DNA of 64,000 nt from Legionella wadsworthii DSM 21896 = ATCC 33877 (GTDB taxonomy: Bacteria; Pseudomonadota; Gammaproteobacteria; Legionellales; Legionellaceae), in NCBI RefSeq assembly GCF_000701265.1, contig NZ_KL370761.1:1-64000 (forward strand). Direction: 5' to 3'. Below are positions 9,469 through 19,799 of the stretch, in pieces. Position 1 is the first letter of the stretch. Each line of letters starts with the position of its first letter. Both the position numbers and the translations under genes were made by a program. The notes under the pieces were generated by a model, which was not told the origin of the DNA, ran no database searches, and was given only the letters and a program-made list of their open reading frames with translations.

Positions 9469-10833
9469 TTACTCTACACGCCGCCAAGTAGTTCCATTCA
9501 TTCCATCTTCCAATTCGATTCCCCGATTCAATAAGTCAGACCTTATCTCATCGGCACGTCCCCAGTTTCGATCAGCTCGTGCTTTCAATCGTTCCGCAAT
9601 TAAGTGCTCTATTTCAATTTTATCTTCTTCAGCAAAACCCGCTTGTAGAAATAATATGGGGTCTTCTTGCAAGAATCCCATGATACCGGCTAAATGTTTC
9701 AAAGTTGTAACCAAATTGGGCGAATGATTTTTATTTATTTCATGGCTCAGTTGAAATAAAACCGACAAGGCGACCGGGGTATTGAAGTCATCATTCATTG
9801 CTGCGTTGAATTCATTCACCCAATGATTGTCTAATTCTGAATTCGTGTCATTAGGACTTTCTTTTATGGTTTGGTATAAACGGGTTAATGCTTTTTTAGC
9901 GTTAGACAGATTTTCTTCTGAATAATTCAATGAACTACGATAATGACTGCTTAGTAGAAAATAACGCACCACTTCCGGATGATATTTATCCAGAACATCC
10001 GCGATGGTAAAGAAATTACCCAAGGATTTTGACATTTTTTCATTATTCACCTGCAGCATTCCCACATGCAACCAATAATTGGCAAAAGGTTTTTCAGTAG
10101 CTGCCTCACTTTGGGCAATCTCATTTTCATGATGAGGAAATTGTAAATCCAACCCTCCGCCATGGATATCAAACTGCTCACCTAATTCACTCATCGCCAT
10201 TGCAGAACATTCAATGTGCCAACCCGGACGCCCCTCACCCCATGGAGAAGGCCAGCTGGGTTCCCCAGGTTTTGCTTTTTTCCATAAAACAAAATCCAGG
10301 GGAGATCGTTTTTCCTTTACTATTTCAATACGTGCGCCAGCGATTAATCCCTCAAGATCTTTATGTGATAATTTACCGTAATCAGCAAAAGATTGAACTT
10401 GGTAACATACATCCCCATTGTCACTAATATATGCATTCCCTTTCGTAATTAATCGCTCGATTAAATGGATAATACTGTCGATGTGTTCTGTGGCACGGGG
10501 TTCGACATCTGGGGGAAGAATATTTAATGCTTTGGTATCCTCTTTCATTGCGGCAATATATTGCGCTGTCAATTGATCAATTGGAATTGCACGTTCATGC
10601 GCGCGTGCAATAATTTTATCGTCAATATCAGTAATATTACGTACATATTTCACATGATAACCTTGTGAACGCAAAAACCGAACAATCACATCAAAAGACA
10701 CCATAGAACGGGCATGGCCTATATGGCAATGATCATATACAGTTATTCCACAAACATAGATCCCAATTTTTCCGGGTGAAATGGAAACAAATGGTTCTTT
10801 TGTTCTTGTTAAAGAATTATATAAGTGCAACAT
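9469..10833 (-). CDS. cysS: Cysteine-tRNA ligase
   Basis: CysS charges tRNA-Cys with cysteine. The 454 residues fit the family (about 460). The class I HIGH motif appears as HIGH in [11 protein letters not shown] (about residues 34-43) and the KMSKS motif as [11 protein letters not shown]. The zinc ligands are visible, including the Cys at VCGITVYD and the [10 protein letters not shown] and HHENEIAQ segments. The C-terminal anticodon-binding end contains [16 protein letters not shown]. It is a separate gene, 100 bases downstream of glnS on the same strand. Confidence 0.97.
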   Translation of the reverse strand: MLHLYNSLTRTKEPFVSISPGKIGIYVCGITVYDHCHIGHARSMVSFDVIVRFLRSQGYHVKYVRNITDIDDKIIARAHERAIPIDQLTAQYIAAMKEDTKALNILPPDVEPRATEHIDSIIHLIERLITKGNAYISDNGDVCYQVQSFADYGKLSHKDLEGLIAGARIEIVKEKRSPLDFVLWKKAKPGEPSWPSPWGEGRPGWHIECSAMAMSELGEQFDIHGGGLDLQFPHHENEIAQSEAATEKPFANYWLHVGMLQVNNEKMSKSLGNFFTIADVLDKYHPEVVRYFLLSSHYRSSLNYSEENLSNAKKALTRLYQTIKESPNDTNSELDNHWVNEFNAAMNDDFNTPVALSVLFQLSHEINKNHSPNLVTTLKHLAGIMGFLQEDPILFLQAGFAEEDKIEIEHLIAERLKARADRNWGRADEIRSDLLNRGIELEDGMNGTTWRRVE

Positions 10834-10938
10834 ATCTGCCCCTTTCGTTTAGCCCTGTTTTTACAACGTTGATTTGTCTCTGTAATGCTAGTTTTTTTCC
10901 AATTTTTCCGACATACATCAAATATGCGAAGTTCCTGT

Positions 10939-12612
10939 TTATGCGTTTTGTCCAACAGACTCTAGTTTCCCCCAAGTATCTTTTAAATCAACGACCCGAT
11001 GAAATGAACTGACATGTCCATTATTTATTTCATTAATGCAATAATATCCTAAACGCTCAAACTGGAATACCTCGCCAAGAGGCTGATTTGCTAAAGCAGG
11101 CTCGCAATAGCCTTTTTTTAACTGCAATGAATTATGATTTAAAAATTGCAGGAAATCCTCTTCTCTGCCAGGATTTGGATCATTAAATAAACGATCATAT
11201 TCTAGTATAGTGATTGGATAAGCATGGGAACAAGATACCCAATGGATGACTCCCTTCACTTTTCTGTCCTCAGGATTTTTCCCTAAAGTTTTTTCATCAT
11301 AGGTACATCGTAATTCCACAACATTACCTTGCTCATCGTGGATTACTTCTTGACATTTAATCACGTAAGCATGACGTAACCGTACTTCAGCACCAGGAGA
11401 TAAACGAAAGTATTTTTTGGTTGGCTCTTCCATAAAATCAGATCGCTCTATAAAAAGCTCTCGGGTAAATGGGACATCTCTTTTTTGTGAATCAGGATCC
11501 TGCTGATTATATGAGGGTGTTAGTATTTCTACTTTATCTTCCGGGTAATTCTCGATGACGACTTTTAAGGGATCCATCACGCATAAAGCACGTTTGGCCG
11601 TTTTATTTAATTCAGCACGAACACATTCCTCTAATAGAGACATATCAATTACTGAATCACTTCGTGATATCCCTATCACCTCACAAAATTGACGAATTGC
11701 AGCGGGTGGGTATCCACGTTGACGCATACCCCGCAAAGTAGGCATGCGGGGATCATTCCATCCTGATACCACATTTTTTTCAACCAAAGTACGTAATTTT
11801 CGCTTGGATGTCACTGTATGGGATAAGTTCAAACGAGCAAATTCAGTTTGTATTGGTTTTGCAGGCAAAGGTAAATTATCAACAAACCAATCATACAAAG
11901 GACGATGATCCTGGAATTCTAAGGTACATAATGAATGGGTGATTTTTTCTAAAGCATCTGAAATAGGATGCGCATAGTCATACATGGGATAAATACACCA
12001 TTCGTCGCCGGTTCGTTGGTGATGCGCATGACGAATACGATAGATAACCGGATCACGCATATTGACGTTTCCTGATTGCATGTCTATTTTAGCACGCAAC
12101 ACATGGGTACCATCTGCAAACTCTCCCGCCTTCATTCGAGTAAATAAGTCCAAACTTTCTGCAATAGGTCTATTTCTATAAGGGCTTTCACGTCCAGGTT
12201 CTTGTAATGTGCCGCGATATGCTCGTATTTCTTCCATACTCAAACTATCAACGTAAGCCATATCTTTTTTAATGAGCAATAGGGCAAATTCATAGAGCTC
12301 CTGATAGTAGTCAGAAGAATGCGTCATTGCATACCAATCAAAGCCTAACCAGCGTACATCCTCAATGATGGCATTGACGTACTCCTCTTCTTCTTTAATT
12401 GGATTCGTATCATCAAAACGTAAATAACAAATGCCGCCAAACTCTTGGGCCAGACCAAAATTCAAGCAAATAGATTTAGCATGGCCTACATGTAAATAAC
12501 CATTAGGCTCTGGAGGAAAACGAGTTACTATGGATTTATGTTTACCACTCGCCAATTCATCAGTAATTAATTGTCTTATAAAATGGGCCCGCTTTTCAGT
12601 TAATTCTATCAT
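10939..12612 (-). CDS. glnS: Glutamine-tRNA ligase
   Basis: GlnS charges tRNA-Gln directly. The class I signature FPPEPNGYLHVGHAKS lies near the N-terminus, and VTSKRKL stands in the KMSKS position (MSK variant), with the two beta-barrels of the anticodon domain at the C-terminus. Longer reading frames exist (GTG at 12678, ATG at 12636). The ATG at 12612 gives 557 residues, aligns with the usual start about ten residues before FIRQ, and avoids a low-quality N-terminal extension. None of the starts has a strong ribosome binding site, so the start is uncertain; the identity is not. Confidence 0.95.
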   Translation of the reverse strand: MIELTEKRAHFIRQLITDELASGKHKSIVTRFPPEPNGYLHVGHAKSICLNFGLAQEFGGICYLRFDDTNPIKEEEEYVNAIIEDVRWLGFDWYAMTHSSDYYQELYEFALLLIKKDMAYVDSLSMEEIRAYRGTLQEPGRESPYRNRPIAESLDLFTRMKAGEFADGTHVLRAKIDMQSGNVNMRDPVIYRIRHAHHQRTGDEWCIYPMYDYAHPISDALEKITHSLCTLEFQDHRPLYDWFVDNLPLPAKPIQTEFARLNLSHTVTSKRKLRTLVEKNVVSGWNDPRMPTLRGMRQRGYPPAAIRQFCEVIGISRSDSVIDMSLLEECVRAELNKTAKRALCVMDPLKVVIENYPEDKVEILTPSYNQQDPDSQKRDVPFTRELFIERSDFMEEPTKKYFRLSPGAEVRLRHAYVIKCQEVIHDEQGNVVELRCTYDEKTLGKNPEDRKVKGVIHWVSCSHAYPITILEYDRLFNDPNPGREEDFLQFLNHNSLQLKKGYCEPALANQPLGEVFQFERLGYYCINEINNGHVSSFHRVVDLKDTWGKLESVGQNA

Positions 12613-12728
12613 TCGATTTTTTCCATCAATGTTCATTACTTTATAATTGGCTATTCTAAACCATAAATTATTAATCACTCATCTTATTCAGCTTCTGCGG
12701 AACTTAAAAAGATGAATCAAATCTCTTT

Positions 12729-13541
12729 TTATTTTAAATGTTCATCCATAGCATGTCGCATGGACTGTATTAAATCAGCTCCTGCCTGCAGCATGTCTCC
12801 ATCTATATTATAGGCATCAAGAATACGTGTAATTAAAGCCGCCCCTACGATGACACCATCTGCAAAACCGGCGATTTCCGCTGCCATTTCTGGTGTTTTG
12901 ATGCCAAAACCAACCATCAAAGGAAGTTTGGTTTGGGATTTAAGGTGTTGGTATTGAGATTTCACAGATGAAATATCGAGCGCATCCGAACCTGTAACAC
13001 CCTTTAAAGAGACATAATACAAATACCCCTTGGCAAATTGATTTATTAATTTCATTCGCTCATCGGAAGTCGTTGGTGAACAAAGGAAGATACTGTATAA
13101 ACCGTGCTTTTGCCATATTTTAGTTACTTCCTCACTTTCTTCAGGCGGTAAATCGACCAGAATAGTACCATCCACACCCGATTCTAAAGCTTTTTGCGCA
13201 AAAAGTTCATAGCCAAAATGTTCAATAGGATTTAAATAGCCCATGATAACAACCGGTGTATTCTGATCCTGCAAACGAAATTCTTTCACCATGGCTAAAA
13301 CTGTATGGCAATTCACATCTTGAGCAAGCGCACGTTCCATAGCTCTTTGGATCACAGGACCCTCTGCCATGGGATCAGAAAAGGGGATTCCTAATTCTAA
13401 AACATCTGCTCCTGCCTTAACGAGATCATGCATGAGTTTCACAGTCATTTCAGGATAAGGATCGCCAGCAGTAATATAGGGGCTGAGCATTTTTTTGCCG
13501 TTTTCTTTTAAACGCATTAAAGTTTTATCAATTCGGTTCAT
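12729..13541 (-). CDS. trpA: Tryptophan synthase alpha subunit
   Basis: TrpA cleaves indole-3-glycerol phosphate to indole, which is channelled to TrpB. The 270 residues match the family. Catalytic Glu and Asp lie in the [19 protein letters not shown] segment (about residues 46-64) and in [13 protein letters not shown]. The phosphate-binding VGFGIKTPE and GVIVGAALI motifs are present near the C-terminus. The start overlaps the trpB stop by four bases (ATGA), so the pair is co-translated. It lies last in truA-trpF-trpB-trpA; trpE, trpG, trpD and trpC are not in the window. Confidence 0.97.
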   Translation of the reverse strand: MNRIDKTLMRLKENGKKMLSPYITAGDPYPEMTVKLMHDLVKAGADVLELGIPFSDPMAEGPVIQRAMERALAQDVNCHTVLAMVKEFRLQDQNTPVVIMGYLNPIEHFGYELFAQKALESGVDGTILVDLPPEESEEVTKIWQKHGLYSIFLCSPTTSDERMKLINQFAKGYLYYVSLKGVTGSDALDISSVKSQYQHLKSQTKLPLMVGFGIKTPEMAAEIAGFADGVIVGAALITRILDAYNIDGDMLQAGADLIQSMRHAMDEHLK

Positions 13542-14737
13542 ACGGTAATCCCATCAATTTGTGCCACAGTATGCATGTCTTTATCACCCCGACCTGATAA
13601 ATTCACAATGATACTTTGTTTTATGGACATTTTTTTTGCGAGCTTCATTGCATAAGCTACAGCGTGACTTGATTCAAGAGCAGGTATAATCCCTTCTACT
13701 CGAGTCAACTTGCGAAATGCGTTCAGTGCTTCGTCGTCATTTATTGCTTCATAAATAACACGCCCTGTATCTCTAAGATAAGCATGCTCAGGACCTACTC
13801 CAGGATAATCAAGACCTGCTGATACGGAATGAGTGTCTTTAATTTGCCCATATTCATCACAGAGTAAATAAGTTCGATTTCCATGCAATACACCAGGTCT
13901 TCCAGCAATTAAGGATGCGGAATGTTCGCCAGTTTCTATTCCTTTTCCTCCCGCTTCAACACCATAGATAGCCACGGATGAATCATTTAAAAATGGATAA
14001 AATAAGCCGATGGCATTTGAGCCCCCTCCCACACAAGCAACCAATGCGTCTGGCAAATGTCCCTTTTTTTCCAAAAATTGTGCTCTTGCTTCAATTCCTA
14101 TTACTGATTGAAAGTCTCGAACCATTTGAGGATAAGGATGAGGTCCTGCTACTGTCCCTATAATATAAAAGGTATCATCTACATGGCTGACCCAGTCACG
14201 CATGGCTTCGTTTAAAGCATCTTTTAATGTTTGCGATCCCGCTGTCACTGGAACTACTTCTGCACCAAGTATTTTCATTCGATACACGTTGGATGATTGC
14301 CGTTTTATATCTTCAGCACCCATATAAACAACACACTCTAATCCTAGTTTTGCAGCGACCGTTGCGGAAGCAACTCCATGTTGCCCTGCTCCTGTTTCCG
14401 CAATAACCCGGGTTTTACCCATTCGCTTGGCAAGCAAGGCTTGGCCTATCGTATTATTGATTTTATGTGCCCCTGTATGATTCAAATCCTCGCGTTTCAA
14501 GTAGATTTGTGCGCCCCCTATTTCTTTGCTTAAACGTTGCGCGTGATAAAGTGGGTTGGGACGACCTACATAATTTTTTAATTCATCATTCAATTCCGCT
14601 AGGAAATCAGGATCTTTTCGATACTTTGTATAAGCTTCTTCTAATTGCTTTAATGCGTGCATTAAAGTATCAGCTACAAAAACCCCGCCATACGGACCAA
14701 AATGCCCACGAGCATCAGGAAGCTCTTTTTTGTTCAT
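13538..14737 (-). CDS. trpB: Tryptophan synthase beta chain
   Basis: TrpB is the PLP enzyme that condenses indole with serine. The 399 residues match the catalytic form, with the PLP lysine in [11 protein letters not shown] (about residues 81-91), the GAGQHGVA loop, and the glycine-rich phosphate site [10 protein letters not shown]. The C-terminal SGRGDKDM motif is intact. It is coupled to trpA by an ATGA overlap. A strong palindromic repeat separates it from trpF upstream, so the two parts of the trp block may be transcribed unequally. Confidence 0.97.
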   Translation of the reverse strand: MNKKELPDARGHFGPYGGVFVADTLMHALKQLEEAYTKYRKDPDFLAELNDELKNYVGRPNPLYHAQRLSKEIGGAQIYLKREDLNHTGAHKINNTIGQALLAKRMGKTRVIAETGAGQHGVASATVAAKLGLECVVYMGAEDIKRQSSNVYRMKILGAEVVPVTAGSQTLKDALNEAMRDWVSHVDDTFYIIGTVAGPHPYPQMVRDFQSVIGIEARAQFLEKKGHLPDALVACVGGGSNAIGLFYPFLNDSSVAIYGVEAGGKGIETGEHSASLIAGRPGVLHGNRTYLLCDEYGQIKDTHSVSAGLDYPGVGPEHAYLRDTGRVIYEAINDDEALNAFRKLTRVEGIIPALESSHAVAYAMKLAKKMSIKQSIIVNLSGRGDKDMHTVAQIDGITV

Positions 14738-14769
14738 GAATTTTACCTTTATTGCTTCTAAAAATGTAA

Positions 14770-14841
14770 CCTGGGTGAAACGCAGTAAAAACCCGGGATC
14801 AATTATTCATTTTTCCCGGGCTACACTGCGCTTCACCCAGG
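14770..14841. repeat. 72-bp palindromic repeat element between trpF and trpB
   Basis: This is an almost fully self-complementary element. CCTGGGTGAA at 14770-14779 pairs with TTCACCCAGG at 14832-14841, CGCAGT with ACTGCG, and CCCGGGA at 14792-14798 with TCCCGGG at 14814-14820, with only small internal bulges. The GC-rich character stands out from the surrounding AT-rich DNA. Similar motifs (CCTGGGT and ACCCAGG, GCTTCGCTGCACCC) recur at 56278-56393 and 59199-59228. It is probably a dispersed REP-like or miniature element that also forms an RNA hairpin. Confidence 0.75.
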
Positions 14842-14848
14842 ATTGCTC

Positions 14849-15472
14849 TTATCTATTTAACAACTGTTGCATGAAACGATTCATTTTACCATGATCCTTA
14901 ACCCCTGGTAATTTCTCGATACCACTACATAGATCGACTGCATAGGGATTACATGATTTAATGGCATCAAGTACATTATATTCATCAATACCTCCTGCCA
15001 AAATGTATGGTTTTTCAGATAATTTCGGAATAATATTCCAATCAAAAGTACATCCGGTTCCACCTCTCACTTCTTTAGAAGGTGTATCCAATAATAAAGC
15101 CTGAGCTGTCGCAAAATTTCGCCCTGCGTCGAGGATATGCCTTGTGGAATTACATTGTATTGCTTTAATATAAGGTTTACCAAACTGTTGACAAAAGTCC
15201 GGTGATTCATCACCATGGAACTGCAAGAATTGAATTGGTAATTCCTCCAGGATTTTGTAAACCAAATCTTTTTCTGGATTGACCAAAACTGCTACTGAAT
15301 CTACAAACGCAGGTAAATCTTTAATTAGATTTTTCGCCTGCTCTAATGTGACATGCCGCGCACTTTTTGAATAAAAAATTAACCCGATAGCATCCACGCC
15401 CAATGTTACAGCTGCTTCTATATCTTCTATACGGGTCATACCACACATTTTGACTCGCACGCGTGTTTGCAT
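14849..15472 (-). CDS. trpF: Phosphoribosylanthranilate isomerase
   Basis: TrpF isomerises phosphoribosylanthranilate in tryptophan synthesis. The 207-residue TIM barrel opens with VKMCGMTR (catalytic Cys near residue 10) and AVTLGVDAIGLIFY. Conserved blocks FVDSVAVLVN, LQFHGDES, LLDTPS with GGTG, and PYILAGGI with VDLCSGIE are all present, including the catalytic Asp in the LLDT strand. It shares one base with the truA stop (TAATG), so it is translationally coupled to truA. Confidence 0.96.
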   Translation of the reverse strand: MQTRVRVKMCGMTRIEDIEAAVTLGVDAIGLIFYSKSARHVTLEQAKNLIKDLPAFVDSVAVLVNPEKDLVYKILEELPIQFLQFHGDESPDFCQQFGKPYIKAIQCNSTRHILDAGRNFATAQALLLDTPSKEVRGGTGCTFDWNIIPKLSEKPYILAGGIDEYNVLDAIKSCNPYAVDLCSGIEKLPGVKDHGKMNRFMQQLLNR

Positions 15473-16260
15473 TATTTCTCCAATAAAAAATAAGGCCCTG
15501 GGCCTGACTCTAATATAGAGAATTCCTGAGGATAAGTGACTTGTACTAAATACAGCCCATAAGAAGGTGCTGTCTCAGCGCCTAGTCTCCTGTCTTTTGC
15601 TTTCAGTACCTCGCTCACCCAGGAAACCGGGTGTTTTCCTGATCCCACAGCAATTAATACACCTGCTATATTTCGGACCATATGATGCAAAAAAGCATTC
15701 GCAGTGATATCAATAATGACCAAGTCACCCATTCGATTGACGTGCAACTGATGGATGTTACGCATCGGCGTATTGGATTGACATTCAACAGAACGAAAAG
15801 AAGTAAAATCATTTTCTCCTAACAGGAGTTGTGCTGCTTGATGCATCAGACGATGATCTAATTGTCTGTATTGCCAAGTGACATTGCTTCTTAATAAAGC
15901 AGGTCTGACTGCACTGTTATAAATGACATATCGATATCTTCTTGCCGTAGCTGAATACCTTGCGTGAAACTCTTCGGACAGCTCCTTTCCCCATTTAACA
16001 CAAATATCTTTAGGCAGAAAAGAATTCGCACCATGAATCCATGCACGAATACTCCGTGATTTATTACAGTCAAAATGAATTACTTGATTTGTAGCATGTA
16101 CTCCAGTATCTGTTCTGCCTGCACAAACAACAGAAATAGGACCATCTGCTACTTTTGATAAAGCATGTTCTACGGCTTGTTGCACTGTATGCAAGCCTGT
16201 TTGTGCTTGCCAGCCATGATACTGGCTACCATCGTACTCAAGCACCAAGGCGATACGCAT
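15472..16260 (-). CDS. truA: tRNA pseudouridine synthase A
   Basis: TruA makes pseudouridine at positions 38-40 of the tRNA anticodon stem. The catalytic aspartate is in CAGRTDTGVHA (about residue 51). The 262-residue protein also shows the ALVLEYDGSQYHGWQ start, ARYSATARRYRY and the C-terminal FLHHMVRNIAGVL motif. It is the first gene of truA-trpF-trpB-trpA, an arrangement where the tRNA enzyme leads the trp genes. Confidence 0.97.
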   Translation of the reverse strand: MRIALVLEYDGSQYHGWQAQTGLHTVQQAVEHALSKVADGPISVVCAGRTDTGVHATNQVIHFDCNKSRSIRAWIHGANSFLPKDICVKWGKELSEEFHARYSATARRYRYVIYNSAVRPALLRSNVTWQYRQLDHRLMHQAAQLLLGENDFTSFRSVECQSNTPMRNIHQLHVNRMGDLVIIDITANAFLHHMVRNIAGVLIAVGSGKHPVSWVSEVLKAKDRRLGAETAPSYGLYLVQVTYPQEFSILESGPGPYFLLEK

Positions 16261-16553
16261 TGATTATTCCAGATAAAAGAGCCAATTTATAATACAGCAT
16301 ATGTTTTGTCCATACTTTAATAAGAGGATTTTATAGTTTATTAATTATTATACTAATTTCTTTTGATTTCTTTACTATTTTAGAAAGTCCCAATAGTAGG
16401 AGTCTGCTTCCCTAAGATTATAAGAAAATGATCTGAGTATTCTGTTATCAATCAAATCAAATCCTTTTAAAAACTTAGAATTATAAAAATTATTTCAATG
16501 AATCGGAAAATAAGAGAATGAATGCAGTTTGTTTTTCAATTAAATAATGTTAT

Positions 16554-19268
16554 TCAGGATTTCCCTTTAATTTCATTAATTAATCGTTGCGCTTCTTCCT
16601 TTTGTGATTCAGTGCCGTGTTCTAATACTTCATTTAAAGAATGTAATGCAGACTCCGTGTCTTCCATTCCCATATAAGTTTTAGCCAATGCTATTAAAGT
16701 ATCTAATGCTTTCGTATTCTTTAAATTGGAAAGGTTATTATTTTCACCTTTTAGAGCTGGTCCGAGGTCAGATGTAAACTCCAGAGTATGCTCCTCTTCA
16801 ATTGGTTGCTCTTGGGATTGATTTTCTTTCGAACTTGGTTTTTCTGTAAGTAAATGATGAAGACCCGACTCAAACTCCAAGACATTTTCTTCTTGTGTTG
16901 TATCTGCTTTTTTAACTTCGGAAGGTTTGTCATTTTGTTTTATAGCGAGAGTTCCTAATAATTGCTCTTCATCGGAGACTAAGGGCTGATTCCTCATAGG
17001 CTGTACTGGATTTTTCTTCGTTTCATCTCCAGATATCCTATTTATTTCTTCTACCGCAGAAGAAGCATTTTGCTCCTCAACTTGTTCTTCTATCGTAGAG
17101 TCTTGAATTAATCTTGATTCCTTCTCCTGAGTTTCAAACTCTAGTTCAGGTTTGGCGTTTACTTCAGGTTCAGATTTTAGTTCATGTTCTGAATTTTCTT
17201 CAGATTCAAAATCCCTGTCGTGTTTTGGATTGATTTCAGGCTCAAATTTCAGATCTTGCTCGGGAGTTGTCTTCGGTTCAAATTTCGGTTCAGATTCCGA
17301 GACAGTTTCAAGCCCTAGCTCTGGTTCATGTAAATGGAGAGACTGCGGCTCAAGCTCTAACTCATTTTTAGAAGTCGGCTCAGGAGTTACCTCTAATTCT
17401 CTTTTAGAAGTGGTTTCAGGTAGAGACTTTAATTCAGGTTGAGAGACGATACCCTTAGGCGTAGATTTAGTTTGATCTGACTTAGATGATCTTTTTAACT
17501 GGGGTCCATTCTGGATACCAGGCTCCTGTATGAAGATTGTTTCTGGTTTAATTTCCTGTTCTGATTTTAACCTAGATAGCGGATTTAATTCTGTTTCAGT
17601 TTGAAACTCGGATTTAGGCTTTAACTCTGGTTCAAGTTTTAACTGCGCTTCAGGTTTTAATTCCGGTTCAGGTTTTAACTTCGTTTCAGGTGTAAATTCC
17701 GTTTCTGGTTTTAACTCTGGTTCAACTGGGAAACCTGCCTCATGAATTATCTTGGGTTCTTGATTTAAATTTTTCACATCTTTTGAGGTAGGTGACGAAG
17801 TAGATTCAGGCTTTTCTGCTCTTTCTTCTTGTAATCCCGCGGGGGAAATTGGTTCTTCTTTTAAACCAAAAACAGGATGCATAGAAGAAGGATAAACAGT
17901 TGCTGGAGAAGTATCCACAGCTGACTCTCTTCTTCTTTTATCACGTTTTTTCAGATAGTAATATAAGGCTACGCCCCCACCGGCAGCAAGAAGCAGTAAC
18001 ATCCATAAAAACCAAAATTCATTTGTATTATTTGAAGTGTTCATAGAGCTGCTGCTTTGTCCAGCAATACCCTTTTTCTCTTTCATCAAAAGTTGAATTT
18101 GATTATGTAATAATCTCAGTTCTTTATCACGGGCGTCCAATTGGGTTTGTAATTTTTTGTTTTGTGATTGCAATAAACTCAATTGATCCTTTAGCAACCC
18201 ATTTGATTCTCGCAAAGAATCTATTGCTGCAGTGGTGATGGATATTTCTGCCTTTAAAGTCCTACTTTGTTCAGGGGATATTTTTTTCTGATTTTCTAAA
18301 GCAGGCGTAGTAATCGGCATAATATATCCTGGCAGCTTTTGGTTCGCATTAGCAGGATTGTTATTATTTTGATTGGTTGTATTCGTGGTGTTATTAGGGA
18401 ATTTAGGTACAGGAGGTATTTGCGAATACTCTACTGGACCTGAATTGGAAGCTTGTCCTGTTGTATATGGAGGTGCCAATACATGATTAATCGAGGATTT
18501 TTCATTCCATGCTTTATCATGTGCCATTACTTCAACTGTAGCCAGATCAGAAGGAACTTCTGAAAACTGTTTATCCGAAGGAATCTTAAGATCTACACCA
18601 GGTTTTAATCCATTTAAATTACCATCGATAAAAGCATTAGGGTTTGCTCCCACAATTGCAAGTACAATTTGGGGCAAAATTGCTTTTGGCGTTTTATATC
18701 TTTGCGCTATTTGCCAAACATTTTCATTGGATACAGTAGGGCCATAGGCAGCTTTTTTCTTTTTATTGATTGAACCTTCATCGTCATTCAGCGTTAAGGA
18801 ATTTGATTTTTGATGCAACTTCTTAAACTTTCGTTGATAGGTTATTCCGCTTTGTGCCGTAGTAGTCGCCAGTTGATAACCAGGGGGATCAAGTAATACA
18901 GTATATACTTTATAGATTTGCCCTTTAGACCAGATTAAATCAACAACCAATTGCATATAAGGTTCTGTCATTCGTTCAGTGGAATGAACTTCCACAACGT
19001 ATTTTCCAGTTTTATTTTTTTTAATATTAAAGGATAAAGAATGGGCGGCAGAGGATTGCTCAATACCCAAACTCTGATAGTTATCTGGATTAGCCAATCC
19101 CACACGAATACTTGATATGGAAACGCTATTTATATCAATTAATTCAATTTCCGCAAGAAATGGTTGATCCAAGGCTGATTCTACTTTCATTTCACCTAAG
19201 CCAAGTGCATACGCACTTAAGGGTAAAGTTAATGAAAATAGTGATGAAAATAAAACCGTTTTTTTCAA
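16554..19268 (-). CDS. fimV: FimV-like inner-membrane peptidoglycan-binding protein
   Basis: This polar-organising, type IV pilus-associated protein family joins a periplasmic LysM region to a cytoplasmic TPR-like end. In 904 residues it shows a signal peptide, the FimV N-terminal block (LGEMKVESALDQPFLAEIEL), a LysM-like region (about 176-236), a coiled coil (about 340-400), a single membrane segment (about 420-440), then a very acidic, Pro/Glu/Lys-rich stretch (about 515-710) of degenerate ELKPE-type units. It ends in the conserved FimV C-terminal helical motif (LIALAKTYMGMEDTESAL). The repeats make a long flexible spacer. The gene is monocistronic. Confidence 0.9.
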   Translation of the reverse strand: MKKTVLFSSLFSLTLPLSAYALGLGEMKVESALDQPFLAEIELIDINSVSISSIRVGLANPDNYQSLGIEQSSAAHSLSFNIKKNKTGKYVVEVHSTERMTEPYMQLVVDLIWSKGQIYKVYTVLLDPPGYQLATTTAQSGITYQRKFKKLHQKSNSLTLNDDEGSINKKKKAAYGPTVSNENVWQIAQRYKTPKAILPQIVLAIVGANPNAFIDGNLNGLKPGVDLKIPSDKQFSEVPSDLATVEVMAHDKAWNEKSSINHVLAPPYTTGQASNSGPVEYSQIPPVPKFPNNTTNTTNQNNNNPANANQKLPGYIMPITTPALENQKKISPEQSRTLKAEISITTAAIDSLRESNGLLKDQLSLLQSQNKKLQTQLDARDKELRLLHNQIQLLMKEKKGIAGQSSSSMNTSNNTNEFWFLWMLLLLAAGGGVALYYYLKKRDKRRRESAVDTSPATVYPSSMHPVFGLKEEPISPAGLQEERAEKPESTSSPTSKDVKNLNQEPKIIHEAGFPVEPELKPETEFTPETKLKPEPELKPEAQLKLEPELKPKSEFQTETELNPLSRLKSEQEIKPETIFIQEPGIQNGPQLKRSSKSDQTKSTPKGIVSQPELKSLPETTSKRELEVTPEPTSKNELELEPQSLHLHEPELGLETVSESEPKFEPKTTPEQDLKFEPEINPKHDRDFESEENSEHELKSEPEVNAKPELEFETQEKESRLIQDSTIEEQVEEQNASSAVEEINRISGDETKKNPVQPMRNQPLVSDEEQLLGTLAIKQNDKPSEVKKADTTQEENVLEFESGLHHLLTEKPSSKENQSQEQPIEEEHTLEFTSDLGPALKGENNNLSNLKNTKALDTLIALAKTYMGMEDTESALHSLNEVLEHGTESQKEEAQRLINEIKGKS

Positions 19269-19535
19269 TCAGGGCTCCATGCCTTGTGAGGTTGAAGACA
19301 GGAAATAATTATTAAAAAACTAACATTTTTTAGTAATCTATTCAAGTAAATAGCACTTCTGCGTGGCGTATATAGGGGAAACCTTATATTTTGGAATCAC
19401 TATTTAGTTGTTTTGTTCAAAATTCCATTCATTAATAATGATTTTACTTTAATTTATCTGACTAAAATGAGCTTCCCATCTGTATCATAATGATTAATAA
19501 TATTATCAAACATTATGATATATAGGATATAAGTT

Positions 19536-19799
19536 ATGGAATTCACTAAAATAAACCCACTGGCCTTAGCTATCTCTATTAGTATTTTATCCGGCTTAGC
19601 TTCCTTCTTTATGGGAGTGGCAGCATTTGTTTTATATGCAGGCAAACCTATTGTAGCCATGATTGGTAGCTTATATCTTTCATATAATCCTTCCATGGCT
19701 AATGCAGGACTTGGGGCGGGCCTAGTATTAATGAATACTTTTGTGAGCAGTTATATTGCTGCATGGATATACAACTTTCTGCTTGATTACATTAGATAG
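19536..19799 (+). CDS. Small two-segment membrane protein, paralogue A
   Basis: This 87-residue protein has a short polar N-terminus (MEFTKINP), a hydrophobic segment (about 8-34), a GKP turn with GSLY, a second hydrophobic segment (about 54-80) containing FVSSYIAAWIYNFLLDY, and almost no other charge. It closely resembles the 90-residue protein at 21800 in length, layout and conserved positions (KI, P, LA, GKP, G-x-x-Y, F-x-SSY, YN-x-L). I do not recognise the family. It ends overlapping the convergent 618-residue gene by eight bases. Its position beside that gene suggests a linked role (inference). Confidence 0.65.
   Translation: MEFTKINPLALAISISILSGLASFFMGVAAFVLYAGKPIVAMIGSLYLSYNPSMANAGLGAGLVLMNTFVSSYIAAWIYNFLLDYIR

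Noticed and set aside
17152..17442. Open frame on the plus strand inside fimV
   Set aside because: It mirrors the low-complexity Glu/Pro repeats of fimV on the other strand and gives Ser/Phe-rich nonsense.
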